Assembly (NCBI GenBank): GCA_023423045.1
Contig: JAFAGA010000044.1
Span: 1-64,000, forward strand
Direction: 5' to 3'
Length of the DNA stretch: 64,000 bases
DNA from: Bacillota bacterium
GTDB lineage: Bacteria; Bacillota; Clostridia; Lachnospirales; Lachnospiraceae
In this document: one piece after another, positions 51,916 to 60,313 of the stretch
How the letters are laid out: every line of letters starts with the position of its first letter
How positions within the stretch are numbered: the stretch's first letter is position 1
Translations under genes and position numbers: made by a program
Notes under the pieces: generated by a model
Seen by the model: the letters and a program-made list of their open reading frames with translations, nothing else
What the model was told of the DNA's origin: nothing
Databases searched by the model: none

Positions 51916-52845
51916 TTAGCTATCCGTTTTCCTCAGACTGTTGGTAACACGGTTGTAAAGCTCCTGAGCCGCATTATAGCCCATCTTTTTCTGGCGGTAA
52001 TTCACCGCTGCCGATTCACAGATAATGGCAAGATTTCTGCCGGGGCGAATTGGGATGGAGTGGCAGGGAACCTTGTTGCCCAAAAATTCTATATAGGTTT
52101 CCTCCAGGCCAAGACGATCATAGTGCTTATCCTTATTCCATTCCTCCAGCTTAATAACCAAATCAATGGCTTGGGTATTCTTTACGCTTTCTACACCGAA
52201 CAACGTCTTCACATCTATGATGCCAATACCGCGAAGCTCTATAAAATGTCTTGTGATATCCGGAGAGGTTCCGATCAGCGTATCATCACTGACCTTTTTA
52301 ATCTCCACCACATCATCCGTTACCAGACGGTGTCCCCGCTTAATCAGCTCAAGAGCTGCTTCACTCTTGCCGATGCCGCTTTCACCCATAATCAGAATTC
52401 CTTCACCATACACATCCACAAGGCCTCCATGTATTGTGATGCGGGGAGCCAATTCCACATTCATCCACCGAATCACCTCAGCCATAAAGGCGGATGTGGT
52501 TTTAGAGGTGCGAAGAATCGGCACACTCTTCTCTGTTGCCAGCTGGATAAACTTCTCATTGACCTCCATGTTGCGGCTGAATACGATACAGGGCACATGA
52601 TAATCCATGAGCCTGCTTAAAATCTCAAGCCGCTGGTCCTTGTCCATCTGCTGCATATAGGCCATCTCCACATGCCCGATCACCTGAACCCGCTCCGAGT
52701 CAAAATGATCAAAAAAGCCTGCCAGCTGCAGCGCCGGCCGGTTAACATCGGGCTGGGATAACTTGATACTATTAATATCAATGTCCGGAGTGCAATTCTC
52801 CAGCTCCATTTTCTCAATAAGGCGAACCAGTTCAACCGTATACAT
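51916..52845 (-). CDS. hprK: HPr kinase/phosphorylase
   Basis: A 309-residue bifunctional enzyme that phosphorylates or dephosphorylates Ser46 of HPr/Crh in response to glycolytic intermediates. It has an N-terminal MurF-like domain, the P-loop GESGIGKSEAAL (about 154) and the HprK signature ELRGIGIIDVKTLFGVESV (about 203-221). GGAGG five bases before the ATG at 52845 (MYTVELVRLIEK) sets the start; an open frame reaches 24 codons further without a good signal. Its target, the Crh-like protein, is encoded five genes on. Confidence 0.96.
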   Translation of the reverse strand: MYTVELVRLIEKMELENCTPDIDINSIKLSQPDVNRPALQLAGFFDHFDSERVQVIGHVEMAYMQQMDKDQRLEILSRLMDYHVPCIVFSRNMEVNEKFIQLATEKSVPILRTSKTTSAFMAEVIRWMNVELAPRITIHGGLVDVYGEGILIMGESGIGKSEAALELIKRGHRLVTDDVVEIKKVSDDTLIGTSPDITRHFIELRGIGIIDVKTLFGVESVKNTQAIDLVIKLEEWNKDKHYDRLGLEETYIEFLGNKVPCHSIPIRPGRNLAIICESAAVNYRQKKMGYNAAQELYNRVTNSLRKTDS

Positions 52846-52930
52846 CTCTACCTCCATCTGCCGCCCGGGCGGCATACCGTTCATACATGTCCTGCTACAT
52901 TCTAACACAAGACACAATCAAGTGTAAATG

Positions 52931-54799
52931 CTAATTAGATTGCTTATGAAAAAATTCATAAACCTGCTCCGCTGCCTGCCGGTTCATTGCGGGAACCTTC
53001 ATGATTTCCTCCACCTCGGCTGACTGAATTGCCTCCAGGGACTGGAAATACTTCATCAGGGCGCGCCTTCTGGCCGGACCGATTCCTGGGATATCATCCA
53101 ATATGGATCGAACCTGCGCCTTGCTGCGAAGGGACCGGTGATATTCTATCGCAAAGCGGTGGGTCTCATCCTGTATCCTTGTGATCAGACGGAACAGCTC
53201 ACTGCTTTTGTCGATGGGCAGCTCCTGATTATTGTAATATAATCCCCTGGTACGGTGATTATCATCCTTCACCATGCCGCAGACGGCAATATTAAGCTTC
53301 AGCTCCGACAATACCCGCAGGGCAATTCCTACCTGGCCCTTTCCTCCGTCCATAAGAATCAGGTCCGGATATCTGGTGAAGCTGCCGAGGGATTCATCCA
53401 TCTGCTTCTCCCTTAATTGCTCCTGTTCCCTGATACCATGAGTAAAACGCCTCGTAAGAACCTCATACATGGAAGCGTAATCATCCGGCCCCTGAATCGT
53501 ACGAATCTTAAACTTACGGTAATCTGCCTTCTTAGGCTTGCCTTTCTCATATACTACCATGGAGCCAACGGATTCAAAGCCTGAGGTATTGGATATATCA
53601 AAGGATTCAATCCGCTCTACCAGGGGTAATTCCAGATAGGCTGCCAATTCCTTTAAGGCTCCGATGGTTTTTGCCTCCTCGCGCTTGATCTTTTCTATGT
53701 CCTGATTCAGCACCAGCTCCGCATTCTTTCTGGCCAGCTCCACCAGCCTTTCCTTTTCTCCTTTTTGCGGAACCTTGAGATATACCCTCTGTCCTCGCTT
53801 TGCGGTAAGCCACTCCGTCAGCAGCTCTTCATCCTCCGTCCTCGTTCCCAGGAAGATTTCCTTCGGGATATAGGGAGTACCTGCATAGAATTGCTTCAGA
53901 AAGCTGGCCATGATATTCCCGTCCTCTTCATCCTGCACGCCGGAGAGATGAAAATGATCCCTGCCGATCAGCTTGCCGCTCCGGATAAAGAAGGTCTGTA
54001 CTACGGCTTCGTCCTTCTCCCTTGCAAAGGCAATAATATCGCGGTCCACCTGATCGGTATTGGTGATTTTCTGGCGATTGGCAATCTGCTTCACGCTGCC
54101 CAGAAGGTCCCTGTACTCCGCCGCCTTCTCAAACTCCATCTCCTCGGATGCCGCCAGCATCTTCTCTTCCAGCATCTTGCCCACTCTGGAGTAATTGCCG
54201 TTCAAGAATTCTATCACTTCATCAATATTGGCTTTGTACTGCTCCTGGGTTATGTACCCCTGGCAGGGTGCATCGCATTGTCCCATATGATAATAGAGAC
54301 AGGGACGCTCCTTCCCGATATCTCTGGGAAGTACCCGGTTGCAGGTGCGTATTTTATAGATTCTGCGGAGGAGCTCCAGCGTATCCTTTACCGCATTGAC
54401 ACTGGTATAGGGTCCGTAATATTTGGACTTATCCTTCTTCATCTCCCTCGTAATGGAGACTCTGGGAAATGCCTCATTCGTAGTGATCCGAATGTAAGGA
54501 TAGGTCTTGTCATCCTTAAGCATTGTATTGTACTTGGGCATGTGCTCCTTAATCAGGTTGCATTCCAGCACCAGGGCCTCAAGCTCCGAATCCGTGATAA
54601 TATATTCAAAATGATCGATCCGCCCCACCATCTGTCTGATTTTCTCCGTATGATTGCGGCTGTTCTGAAAGTATTGGCGTACCCGGTTCTTTAATACAAT
54701 TGCTTTCCCCACATAGATAATTGTGTCCTTATCGTCCCGCATAATGTACACGCCGGGCTTTGCCGGCAGTTTTTTCAATTCCTCTTCTATGTTGAACAT
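52931..54799 (-). CDS. uvrC: UvrABC system protein C (excinuclease)
   Basis: A 622-residue nucleotide-excision-repair nuclease. N-terminal GIY-YIG domain (PGVYIMRDDKDTIIYVGKA, about 13-31), Cys-rich CNRVLPRD...PCLYYHMGQCDAPC, UVR motif (about 200-230), the RNase H-like second nuclease (SFDISNTSG, DLILMDGGKGQ) and the C-terminal helix-hairpin-helix pair (LDDIPGIGPARRRAL). The ATG at 54799 is six bases from GGAG; two ATGs just upstream are too close to it. It probably heads the uvrC-hprK-glcK-murB-rapZ-whiA-crh series. Confidence 0.97.
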   Translation of the reverse strand: MFNIEEELKKLPAKPGVYIMRDDKDTIIYVGKAIVLKNRVRQYFQNSRNHTEKIRQMVGRIDHFEYIITDSELEALVLECNLIKEHMPKYNTMLKDDKTYPYIRITTNEAFPRVSITREMKKDKSKYYGPYTSVNAVKDTLELLRRIYKIRTCNRVLPRDIGKERPCLYYHMGQCDAPCQGYITQEQYKANIDEVIEFLNGNYSRVGKMLEEKMLAASEEMEFEKAAEYRDLLGSVKQIANRQKITNTDQVDRDIIAFAREKDEAVVQTFFIRSGKLIGRDHFHLSGVQDEEDGNIMASFLKQFYAGTPYIPKEIFLGTRTEDEELLTEWLTAKRGQRVYLKVPQKGEKERLVELARKNAELVLNQDIEKIKREEAKTIGALKELAAYLELPLVERIESFDISNTSGFESVGSMVVYEKGKPKKADYRKFKIRTIQGPDDYASMYEVLTRRFTHGIREQEQLREKQMDESLGSFTRYPDLILMDGGKGQVGIALRVLSELKLNIAVCGMVKDDNHRTRGLYYNNQELPIDKSSELFRLITRIQDETHRFAIEYHRSLRSKAQVRSILDDIPGIGPARRRALMKYFQSLEAIQSAEVEEIMKVPAMNRQAAEQVYEFFHKQSN

Positions 54800-54959
54800 C
54801 ATAATCTCCATTGCTGTTATAGATTCTTCCGACTCCCCTGCTCCTCCTATTACAGTACCTGCATCGGAGGTTTCACTCTTTCATAATTATATCTTATCAT
54901 GTTATATCCGTCAAATCTTTAAGGGGTTACATGCTTTGTGATATAAGGGGATATGACAA

Positions 54960-55048
54960 AAGCAGAACCGTTGAGGATAAGCTCCTCTTTACAATAACAG
55001 CCTTCCTATTGACTGTTATCAAAGCGGTGCCTACCCCTCGGTTCTGCC
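54960..55048 (-). ncRNA. Structured element between ftsH and uvrC
   Basis: GCAGAACCGTTGAGG (54962) pairs with CCTCGGTTCTGC (55036), and ATAACAG with CTGTTAT inside. On the minus strand the closing arm is followed by TTTTG. It could be a terminator of the ftsH transcript or a small RNA; I know no matching family. Confidence 0.45.
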
Positions 55049-55117
55049 CAGAATCGTTGTCTTTTATATCACCTTGAGGCTAATCTGCCCCAATGCCTGA
55101 AGCTCCTTCTGTCATTT

Positions 55118-55308
55118 CCTCTAATCGTTACTGTTCACTCCACTGCAAAATACAGCAGTTCCGTGATCAGTAACACGCTTCGCGATGCACACAAAACGCA
55201 AAAGCAGCGTTTTGGCGCTTCAATTCTCCGGTTTTCTGTGACTTCCGCTTCGCTTCACTCACAAAAAACACGTCGCGTTTGTGGCCTGTGAACAGTAACC
55301 TCTAATCG
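55118..55308. mobile_element. MITE-like element with 10-bp target duplication
   Basis: The 171-bp core 55128-55298 begins TTACTGTTCAC and ends GTGAACAGTAA, perfect 11-bp terminal inverted repeats, and is flanked by identical CCTCTAATCG at 55118-55127 and 55299-55308. It encodes no protein. These are the marks of a non-autonomous miniature transposon inserted between ftsH and uvrC. Confidence 0.85.
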
Positions 55309-55331
55309 TCTGCAGCTTCCTCAGTTATTCC

Positions 55332-57320
55332 CTACAGCCCCTCAGTCATTCCCCGAGTCTCCTCAGTTATCTGTGGTTCTCCGGTTATTTCCTGCGGTTT
55401 CCAGATCATTCCCTGCGGTTTCTCAGTTATCTCCTGAGCTTTCTCGGTTATCCCCTGAGGCTCTTCGGTTATTCCTTTCACTTCTTTATATATCTTCATG
55501 AATTCCTCGCCGGTAATTGTTTCCTTAGCAATCAGATGCTCCGCTATCTTATCCAATACCTCGCGGTTATCTGCAAGAAGAGCCTCCGCCCTGTCATAGC
55601 AGTTCTTCAATATCTGCATTACCTCTTTATCTATCTCACCTGCCGTCTCTTCGCCGCAATTTAATACCGACCTGCCGTCCAGATACCGGTTTTCAACAGA
55701 CTCCAGCCCCATCAGGCCGAACTTGTCGGACATACCATATTGGGTAACCATGGCTCTTGCCAGAGAGGTTGCTTTCTCAATATCATTGGAAGCACCGGTT
55801 GTAATGGAATCAAATACCAGCTTCTCGGCAGCACGGCCTCCATAAAGGGTGACAATACGTGCCAATATCTCATCCTTGCTCATCAGGTATTTCTCTTCCT
55901 CAGGCACTTGCATTACATAACCTAAGGAGCCCATGGTCCTTGGAACAATCGTAATCTTCTGAACCGGCTCGGCATTCTTCTCCAGCGCCGTTACAAGAGC
56001 GTGACCCACCTCATGATAAGCAACAATTCTCTTTTCGTCCTTGCTGAGGATACGGTCCTTCTTCTCCTTACCGGCAATTACCACCTCAACAGATTCAAAC
56101 AGGTCTTCCTGGGTTACTACGGTTCTTCCTTGCTTTACCGCAAGAATTGCCGCCTCGTTAATCATATTGGCAAGATCGGAGCCCACCGCACCGGAGGTTG
56201 CCCTCGCAATTGCCTCCAAGTCCACCGAATCATGCATTAATACATTCTTGGCATGAACCTTAAGAACTTCAATACGGCCCTTCAAATCGGGTTTATCCAC
56301 GATAATTCTCCGGTCAAATCGGCCCGGACGCAGCAGCGCCTTATCCAATACCTCCGGCCGGTTCGTCGCCCCGAGGATAACCAAACCTTTGGAGGAATCA
56401 AAGCCGTCCATATTGGCCAGCAGCTGGTTCAGTGTCTGCTCCCGCTCGTCGTTTCCTCCGCCATAATGGGAATCACGGCTTTTACCGATGGCATCGATTT
56501 CATCGATAAAAATAATACTTGGAGCGGATTGCTGGGCCTGCTTAAATAAGTCTCTCACTCTGGAGGCACCAACTCCAACGAACATCTCTACAAAGTCAGA
56601 ACCGGAAAGAGAGAAAAAGGGCACCTTGGCTTCTCCGGCCACTGCTTTGGCCAAAAGGGTCTTACCTGTTCCGGGAGGTCCCACCAGCAGAGCTCCCTTC
56701 GGAAGCTTTGCACCGATTCTGGTGTATTTGGCAGGGTTGTGAAGGAAATCCACGATCTCTGTCACGGATTCTTTTGCCTCCTCTTGTCCCGCCACATCCT
56801 TAAAGGTTACGCCGGTTTGCTTCTCCACATAGACCTTGGCATTACTTTTTCCGACTCCCATGACTCCGCCGCTATTCTTTGAGATGGTTCGGAACAGAAA
56901 CCACATCACAACATAGATGGCGACAAAAGGAAGTACATAGGAAAGAATCGTAGTTATGATGGAAGCACTATTATCATTCACTTCCGCCTTATAGCTGACA
57001 TTGGCTTCATTCAACTGATCCACCAGCTCCGGATAATAGATAAATCCGGTATAATATGTGATATCCAATGCTCCGCCTGACTGGCCCTTAGGGGTAATGG
57101 ACAGGGTATTGTTGGTCTTTATTACTACCGATTCCACTGTTCCCTCATCCAGCATCTTCAGGAACTCATTATAAGTAATTTCTTCATTCATGCTGTCCTT
57201 AATATGCTCTGAAAAGTTCCAGAACATATACCATATAACCAAAGCGGATATAAGGGTTATTATAATGACCATCCTGTTGGGAGAGCCATTTTTATTCTGT
57301 TTATTGTTGTTATTATCCAT
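55332..57320 (-). CDS. ftsH: ATP-dependent zinc metalloprotease FtsH
   Basis: A 662-residue membrane protease that removes misfolded membrane and regulatory proteins. Two N-terminal membrane helices (about 14-33 and 107-127) flank an extracytoplasmic domain. The AAA+ module has GPPGTGKTLLA (about 210) and SRH residues ATNRPEVLDKALLRPGRFDR. The protease site is HEVGHAL (about 434; HExxH, with Val where Ala is usual). The end is unusual: from about residue 613 seven-residue units such as GITEEPQ, GITEKAQ, EITEKPQ repeat about seven times, encoded by a 21-bp tandem repeat (55335-55487). The MITE lies 24 bp past the stop. Confidence 0.97.
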   Translation of the reverse strand: MDNNNNKQNKNGSPNRMVIIITLISALVIWYMFWNFSEHIKDSMNEEITYNEFLKMLDEGTVESVVIKTNNTLSITPKGQSGGALDITYYTGFIYYPELVDQLNEANVSYKAEVNDNSASIITTILSYVLPFVAIYVVMWFLFRTISKNSGGVMGVGKSNAKVYVEKQTGVTFKDVAGQEEAKESVTEIVDFLHNPAKYTRIGAKLPKGALLVGPPGTGKTLLAKAVAGEAKVPFFSLSGSDFVEMFVGVGASRVRDLFKQAQQSAPSIIFIDEIDAIGKSRDSHYGGGNDEREQTLNQLLANMDGFDSSKGLVILGATNRPEVLDKALLRPGRFDRRIIVDKPDLKGRIEVLKVHAKNVLMHDSVDLEAIARATSGAVGSDLANMINEAAILAVKQGRTVVTQEDLFESVEVVIAGKEKKDRILSKDEKRIVAYHEVGHALVTALEKNAEPVQKITIVPRTMGSLGYVMQVPEEEKYLMSKDEILARIVTLYGGRAAEKLVFDSITTGASNDIEKATSLARAMVTQYGMSDKFGLMGLESVENRYLDGRSVLNCGEETAGEIDKEVMQILKNCYDRAEALLADNREVLDKIAEHLIAKETITGEEFMKIYKEVKGITEEPQGITEKAQEITEKPQGMIWKPQEITGEPQITEETRGMTEGL
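55335..55487 (-). repeat. 21-bp minisatellite in the ftsH 3' end
   Basis: About seven degenerate 21-bp units with ...CCTGNGGNTTCTCNGTTAT in plus orientation. Being multiples of three, copy changes would keep the frame and alter only tail length. Confidence 0.8.
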
Positions 57321-57410
57321 GAAATCCTCCTATTGATAGAACTCTGCGTATATGGAAGAAAAGCTTGCTGTACAAGTTTTTCGCACTATGCTCTATTCCG
57401 CTTTTATTAT

Positions 57411-57587
57411 ATCATGAATATAAAACGTATTCATGATCTTGTTGCTCCAATCGGAAATCGCAAGCAAGCTTGCAGCATGCTCACTACGCTTTTATTAGAT
57501 CATGAACGTAAACCACGTTCATGATCTCGTTGCTCCAATCAGAAATCACAAGCAGGCTGGCATTTCCTCATTCCGCTTTCATTATAC
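57411..57587. repeat. Two ~88-bp units, hairpin plus linker, upstream of ftsH
   Basis: Hairpins ATCATGAATA/TATTCATGAT (57411-57437) and GATCATGAACGT/ACGTTCATGATC (57498-57526) are each followed by a related 60-bp linker (57438-57497, 57527-57587: TTGTTGCTCCAATC...CGCTTT.ATTA). Half a linker precedes at 57371-57410. The second hairpin has the same TCATGAAC core as the one at 33436. Confidence 0.8.
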
Positions 57588-57825
57588 TTATAGTCTTTCC
57601 ATAAATCAATAAAATTGTTCTTAAAATTCTGTGATTAAATTGTGTACAACTTAACCATAAGCCTTTTTATTGTAAAATGCAAGTTATTATGCAACAAAAA
57701 AACCTGTATCTAAGTATTGCTTGCACACAAAAATATATACCAGATAATAGAATTGAAATGAAAACCTAAATAAAGACCTCATATATTTACTTAATATCAA
57801 CTTAATAGATTAATAGAATAAAATC

Positions 57826-57877
57826 CTTATTCAAATACTCAAAATATTTCTCTTATTCAAATACTCAAAATATTTCT
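57826..57877 (+). repeat. Perfect 26-bp tandem repeat next to the pyrG promoter
   Basis: Copies 57826-57851 and 57852-57877 are identical and end one base before the TTGACA box. Stretch 57588-57825 is AT-rich and shows no gene. Confidence 0.85.
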
Positions 57878-57878
57878 C

Positions 57879-57908
57879 TTGACAGATTATTCGTAAACAG
57901 TATATACT
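57879..57908 (+). promoter_or_regulatory. Probable pyrG promoter
   Basis: TTGACA (57879-57884) and TATACT (57903-57908), spacing 18. A second candidate, TCGTCA (57938-57943) with TATACT (57961-57966), spacing 17, lies nearer the leader inside a GTATACAGTATAC dyad. Confidence 0.65.
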
Positions 57909-57972
57909 ATTCACTTAAATTGCTTGCATTGCGGCAATCGTCATATTACAATGTATACAGTATACTATAGCA

Positions 57973-58097
57973 AAAATTAAACATCTTGCCAGCAAGGGAG
58001 CCGGTACATGGTTTAAGGTCCACCAATCAGGATCCGCCGGCGAACTTCACCCATTTTGCCTTAAACCTGGGATTATTTCAGGTTAATGGCTTTTTTT
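57973..58097 (+). promoter_or_regulatory. Structured pyrG leader with terminator/antiterminator switch
   Basis: GGTTTAAGG (58010-58018) pairs perfectly with CCTTAAACC (58059-58067). The latter overlaps the 5' arm of a terminator (58058-58069 with 58079-58090) ending in seven T's (58091-58097). The two cannot form together, so pairing of the first would let transcription reach pyrG. GCCGG (58000-58004) and CCGGC (58037-58041) can also pair, enclosing the first strand and making a possible pseudoknot. I recognise no known riboswitch consensus. Confidence 0.7.
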
Positions 58098-58154
58098 ATT
58101 GCATAAAAAGTATTCCATAAAAAAATAATATTAATGTTTCAGGAGGAGGCTATC

Positions 58155-59771
58155 ATGGCTGTTAAATATGTATTTGTTACCGGCGGCGTTGTATCGGGTC
58201 TGGGTAAAGGAATTACTGCCGCATCCCTGGGGCGCCTGCTAAAAGCCCGCGGTTACCATGTAACCATGCAGAAATTTGATCCTTATATCAACATTGACCC
58301 GGGTACCATGAATCCCATACAGCATGGGGAGGTATTTGTAACGGACGATGGGGCGGAGACAGACCTTGATCTCGGGCACTATGAGCGCTTCATAGACGAG
58401 AGCCTGGATAAAATGTCCAATGTGACTACCGGCAAGATTTACTGGTCCGTATTATCCAAGGAAAGGCGCGGAGATTTCGGCGGCGGCACCGTTCAGGTGA
58501 TACCTCATATCACCAACGAGATTAAAAGCCGCTTCTACAGAAATGATACCAGCCCGGATACCCATATAGCCATAATTGAGGTAGGAGGGACTGTGGGCGA
58601 TATCGAGAGCCAGCCCTTTCTGGAAGCAATTCGGCAATTCCGCCAGGATATCGGAGAACACAACGTCGCTCTGATTCATGTTACTCTAATACCTTATCTG
58701 AAAGTTTCCGGTGAGATGAAAACCAAGCCCACCCAAGCCAGCGTTAAAGAGCTTCAGGGGATGGGACTCCGCCCGGATATCATTGTATGCCGTACGGAGC
58801 TGCCGCTGGAGAACAATATCAAGGAGAAGATCGCCCTCTTTTGCAATGTTCCAAGCTCCAACGTGCTGCAAAATCTCGATGTGGAATATTTATATGAGGC
58901 CCCCCTCGCCCTGGAGCAGGAGCATATTGCAGAGGTAACCCTCTCCTGCCTTCAACTCCCCTGTCCAAAGCCCGACCTGACTGACTGGATAGAGATGGTT
59001 CATGCTCTTAAGAATCCCAAAGCGGAGGTTACCATCGCTTTGGTCGGCAAATATACGCAGCTTCATGACGCCTATCTCAGCGTGGTCGAATCCCTGAAGC
59101 ACGGTGCTGTTGCGCACAATGCTTCCATTCATATTAAATGGATCCCCTCCGAGGAGATCACCCGTGACAATGCGGCTGAATTATTGGACGACATCTGCGG
59201 CATTGTTGTTCCCGGCGGCTTCGGCGACCGGGGAATTGAAGGCAAAATAAATGCCATCCGCTACGCCAGAGAGAACAAAATCCCTTTCCTGGGATTATGT
59301 CTTGGCATGCAGCTGGCACTTGTTGAGTTCGCCAGAAATATTATCGGCTTCGAAGATGCACATAGTGTGGAGCTGGACCCTTCCACTACCCACCCTGTCA
59401 TTCATCTGATGCCCGAGCAGGATGGAATTGAGGATATCGGCGGAACCCTGCGGCTGGGCTCCTACCCCTGCGTGCTCGCCGAGGACAGCAAGGCCTTTGA
59501 ATTATATGGAGAAAAGATCATCCAGGAAAGGCACCGCCATCGCTATGAGGTCAACAACTATTACCGCAATGATTTTCTAAAGTATAATATGAAGCTGTCC
59601 GGTTTGTCACCCGATGGACGAATTGTGGAAATGATCGAGCTGGAGGATCATCCCTGGTTTGTCGCAACCCAGGCCCATCCGGAATTTAAGTCACGGCCAA
59701 ATAAGCCCCATCCTCTATTTCGCGGATTGATCGGCGCCTCTCTTGCATTTTGCAGGAAAAAGGGAAGATAA
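58155..59771 (+). CDS. pyrG: CTP synthase
   Basis: A 538-residue enzyme making CTP from UTP, ATP and glutamine. N-terminal synthase domain begins VFVTGGVVSGLGKGITAASL, with the QHGEVFVTDDGAETDLDLGH region; the C-terminal glutaminase has FLGLCLGMQ (catalytic Cys, about 390) and AQAHPEFKSRP (His-Glu). GGAGGAGG precedes the ATG at 58155; an upstream ATG at 58134 overlaps that box. The leader carries a terminator switch, suggesting control by nucleotide supply. The end overlaps lspA convergently by 57 bp. Confidence 0.97.
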   Translation: MAVKYVFVTGGVVSGLGKGITAASLGRLLKARGYHVTMQKFDPYINIDPGTMNPIQHGEVFVTDDGAETDLDLGHYERFIDESLDKMSNVTTGKIYWSVLSKERRGDFGGGTVQVIPHITNEIKSRFYRNDTSPDTHIAIIEVGGTVGDIESQPFLEAIRQFRQDIGEHNVALIHVTLIPYLKVSGEMKTKPTQASVKELQGMGLRPDIIVCRTELPLENNIKEKIALFCNVPSSNVLQNLDVEYLYEAPLALEQEHIAEVTLSCLQLPCPKPDLTDWIEMVHALKNPKAEVTIALVGKYTQLHDAYLSVVESLKHGAVAHNASIHIKWIPSEEITRDNAAELLDDICGIVVPGGFGDRGIEGKINAIRYARENKIPFLGLCLGMQLALVEFARNIIGFEDAHSVELDPSTTHPVIHLMPEQDGIEDIGGTLRLGSYPCVLAEDSKAFELYGEKIIQERHRHRYEVNNYYRNDFLKYNMKLSGLSPDGRIVEMIELEDHPWFVATQAHPEFKSRPNKPHPLFRGLIGASLAFCRKKGR

Positions 59772-60197
59772 TAGCAAAAAAGCAGAGCCAAGAAAAATAG
59801 CCATATCCGAGAGATTGAATATGATGCTTTTCAGTTTTTTACAATTAAAGCTGAAGTAATCCACCACATAACCACGCTTAAGGCGGTCAGCAACATTGCT
59901 GATCGCACCTCCCAGCGTGAACGCCAGCCCCAGCTTAAGAAGCTTCTTTCCTTTTGCAGGAAGCAGAATGAGGAAAAGAAGAGAAATAATAACCAGCATG
60001 ACTCCGGAGATGGTTTTCAGCAGCTCCTTCTTTTCATCTAAAAAGTTCAAAAAGGCTCCCTCATTATGATGCTTCCGGATGATAATTCTTCCGTTGAATA
60101 TCTCCTGACGTTCTCCCAACTTCTTCTTTGCTTCGATGTGATCCTTAATGAAATATTCTCCAATGACAATCGTTAGTACAATTAAGATATAAATCAT
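59715..60197 (-). CDS. lspA: Signal peptidase II (LspA) family protein
   Basis: A 160-residue membrane protease that cleaves lipoprotein signal peptides. HHNEGAFLNFLD, TLGGAISNVADRLKRGYVVD (with one catalytic Asp in NVADR) and IIFNLSDMAIFLGSA (second Asp) fit the family, with four membrane helices. The first motif, normally DQxSK, reads GEYFIKDHIE and is degenerate. The last ~19 codons overlap the end of pyrG on the other strand, so its tail (KRGADQSAK) is forced by pyrG sequence; it might once have ended earlier. Confidence 0.83.
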   Translation of the reverse strand: MIYILIVLTIVIGEYFIKDHIEAKKKLGERQEIFNGRIIIRKHHNEGAFLNFLDEKKELLKTISGVMLVIISLLFLILLPAKGKKLLKLGLAFTLGGAISNVADRLKRGYVVDYFSFNCKKLKSIIFNLSDMAIFLGSAFLLLSSLFPAKCKRGADQSAK

Positions 60198-60313
60198 GTG
60201 ATCTCCTCCTTACACCTCCAACTTGACAATGTTACCAGAATTTACAATCCCATTATGCCATATCGGATGTATTTTATCAAGATAACTTCCTTTTTTACAC
60301 AAAAGTATCTTTC

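Noticed and set aside
53765..54694. 309-codon open frame opposite uvrC
   Set aside because: Shadow of uvrC; no motif or ribosome site.
57973..58097. T-box, SRP RNA, ykkC/guanidine, c-di-GMP or ZTP riboswitch before pyrG
   Set aside because: The conserved cores of these classes (for example the T-box AGGGTGGAACCGCG or the SRP GGAA tetraloop region) are absent, so the leader is left unclassified.
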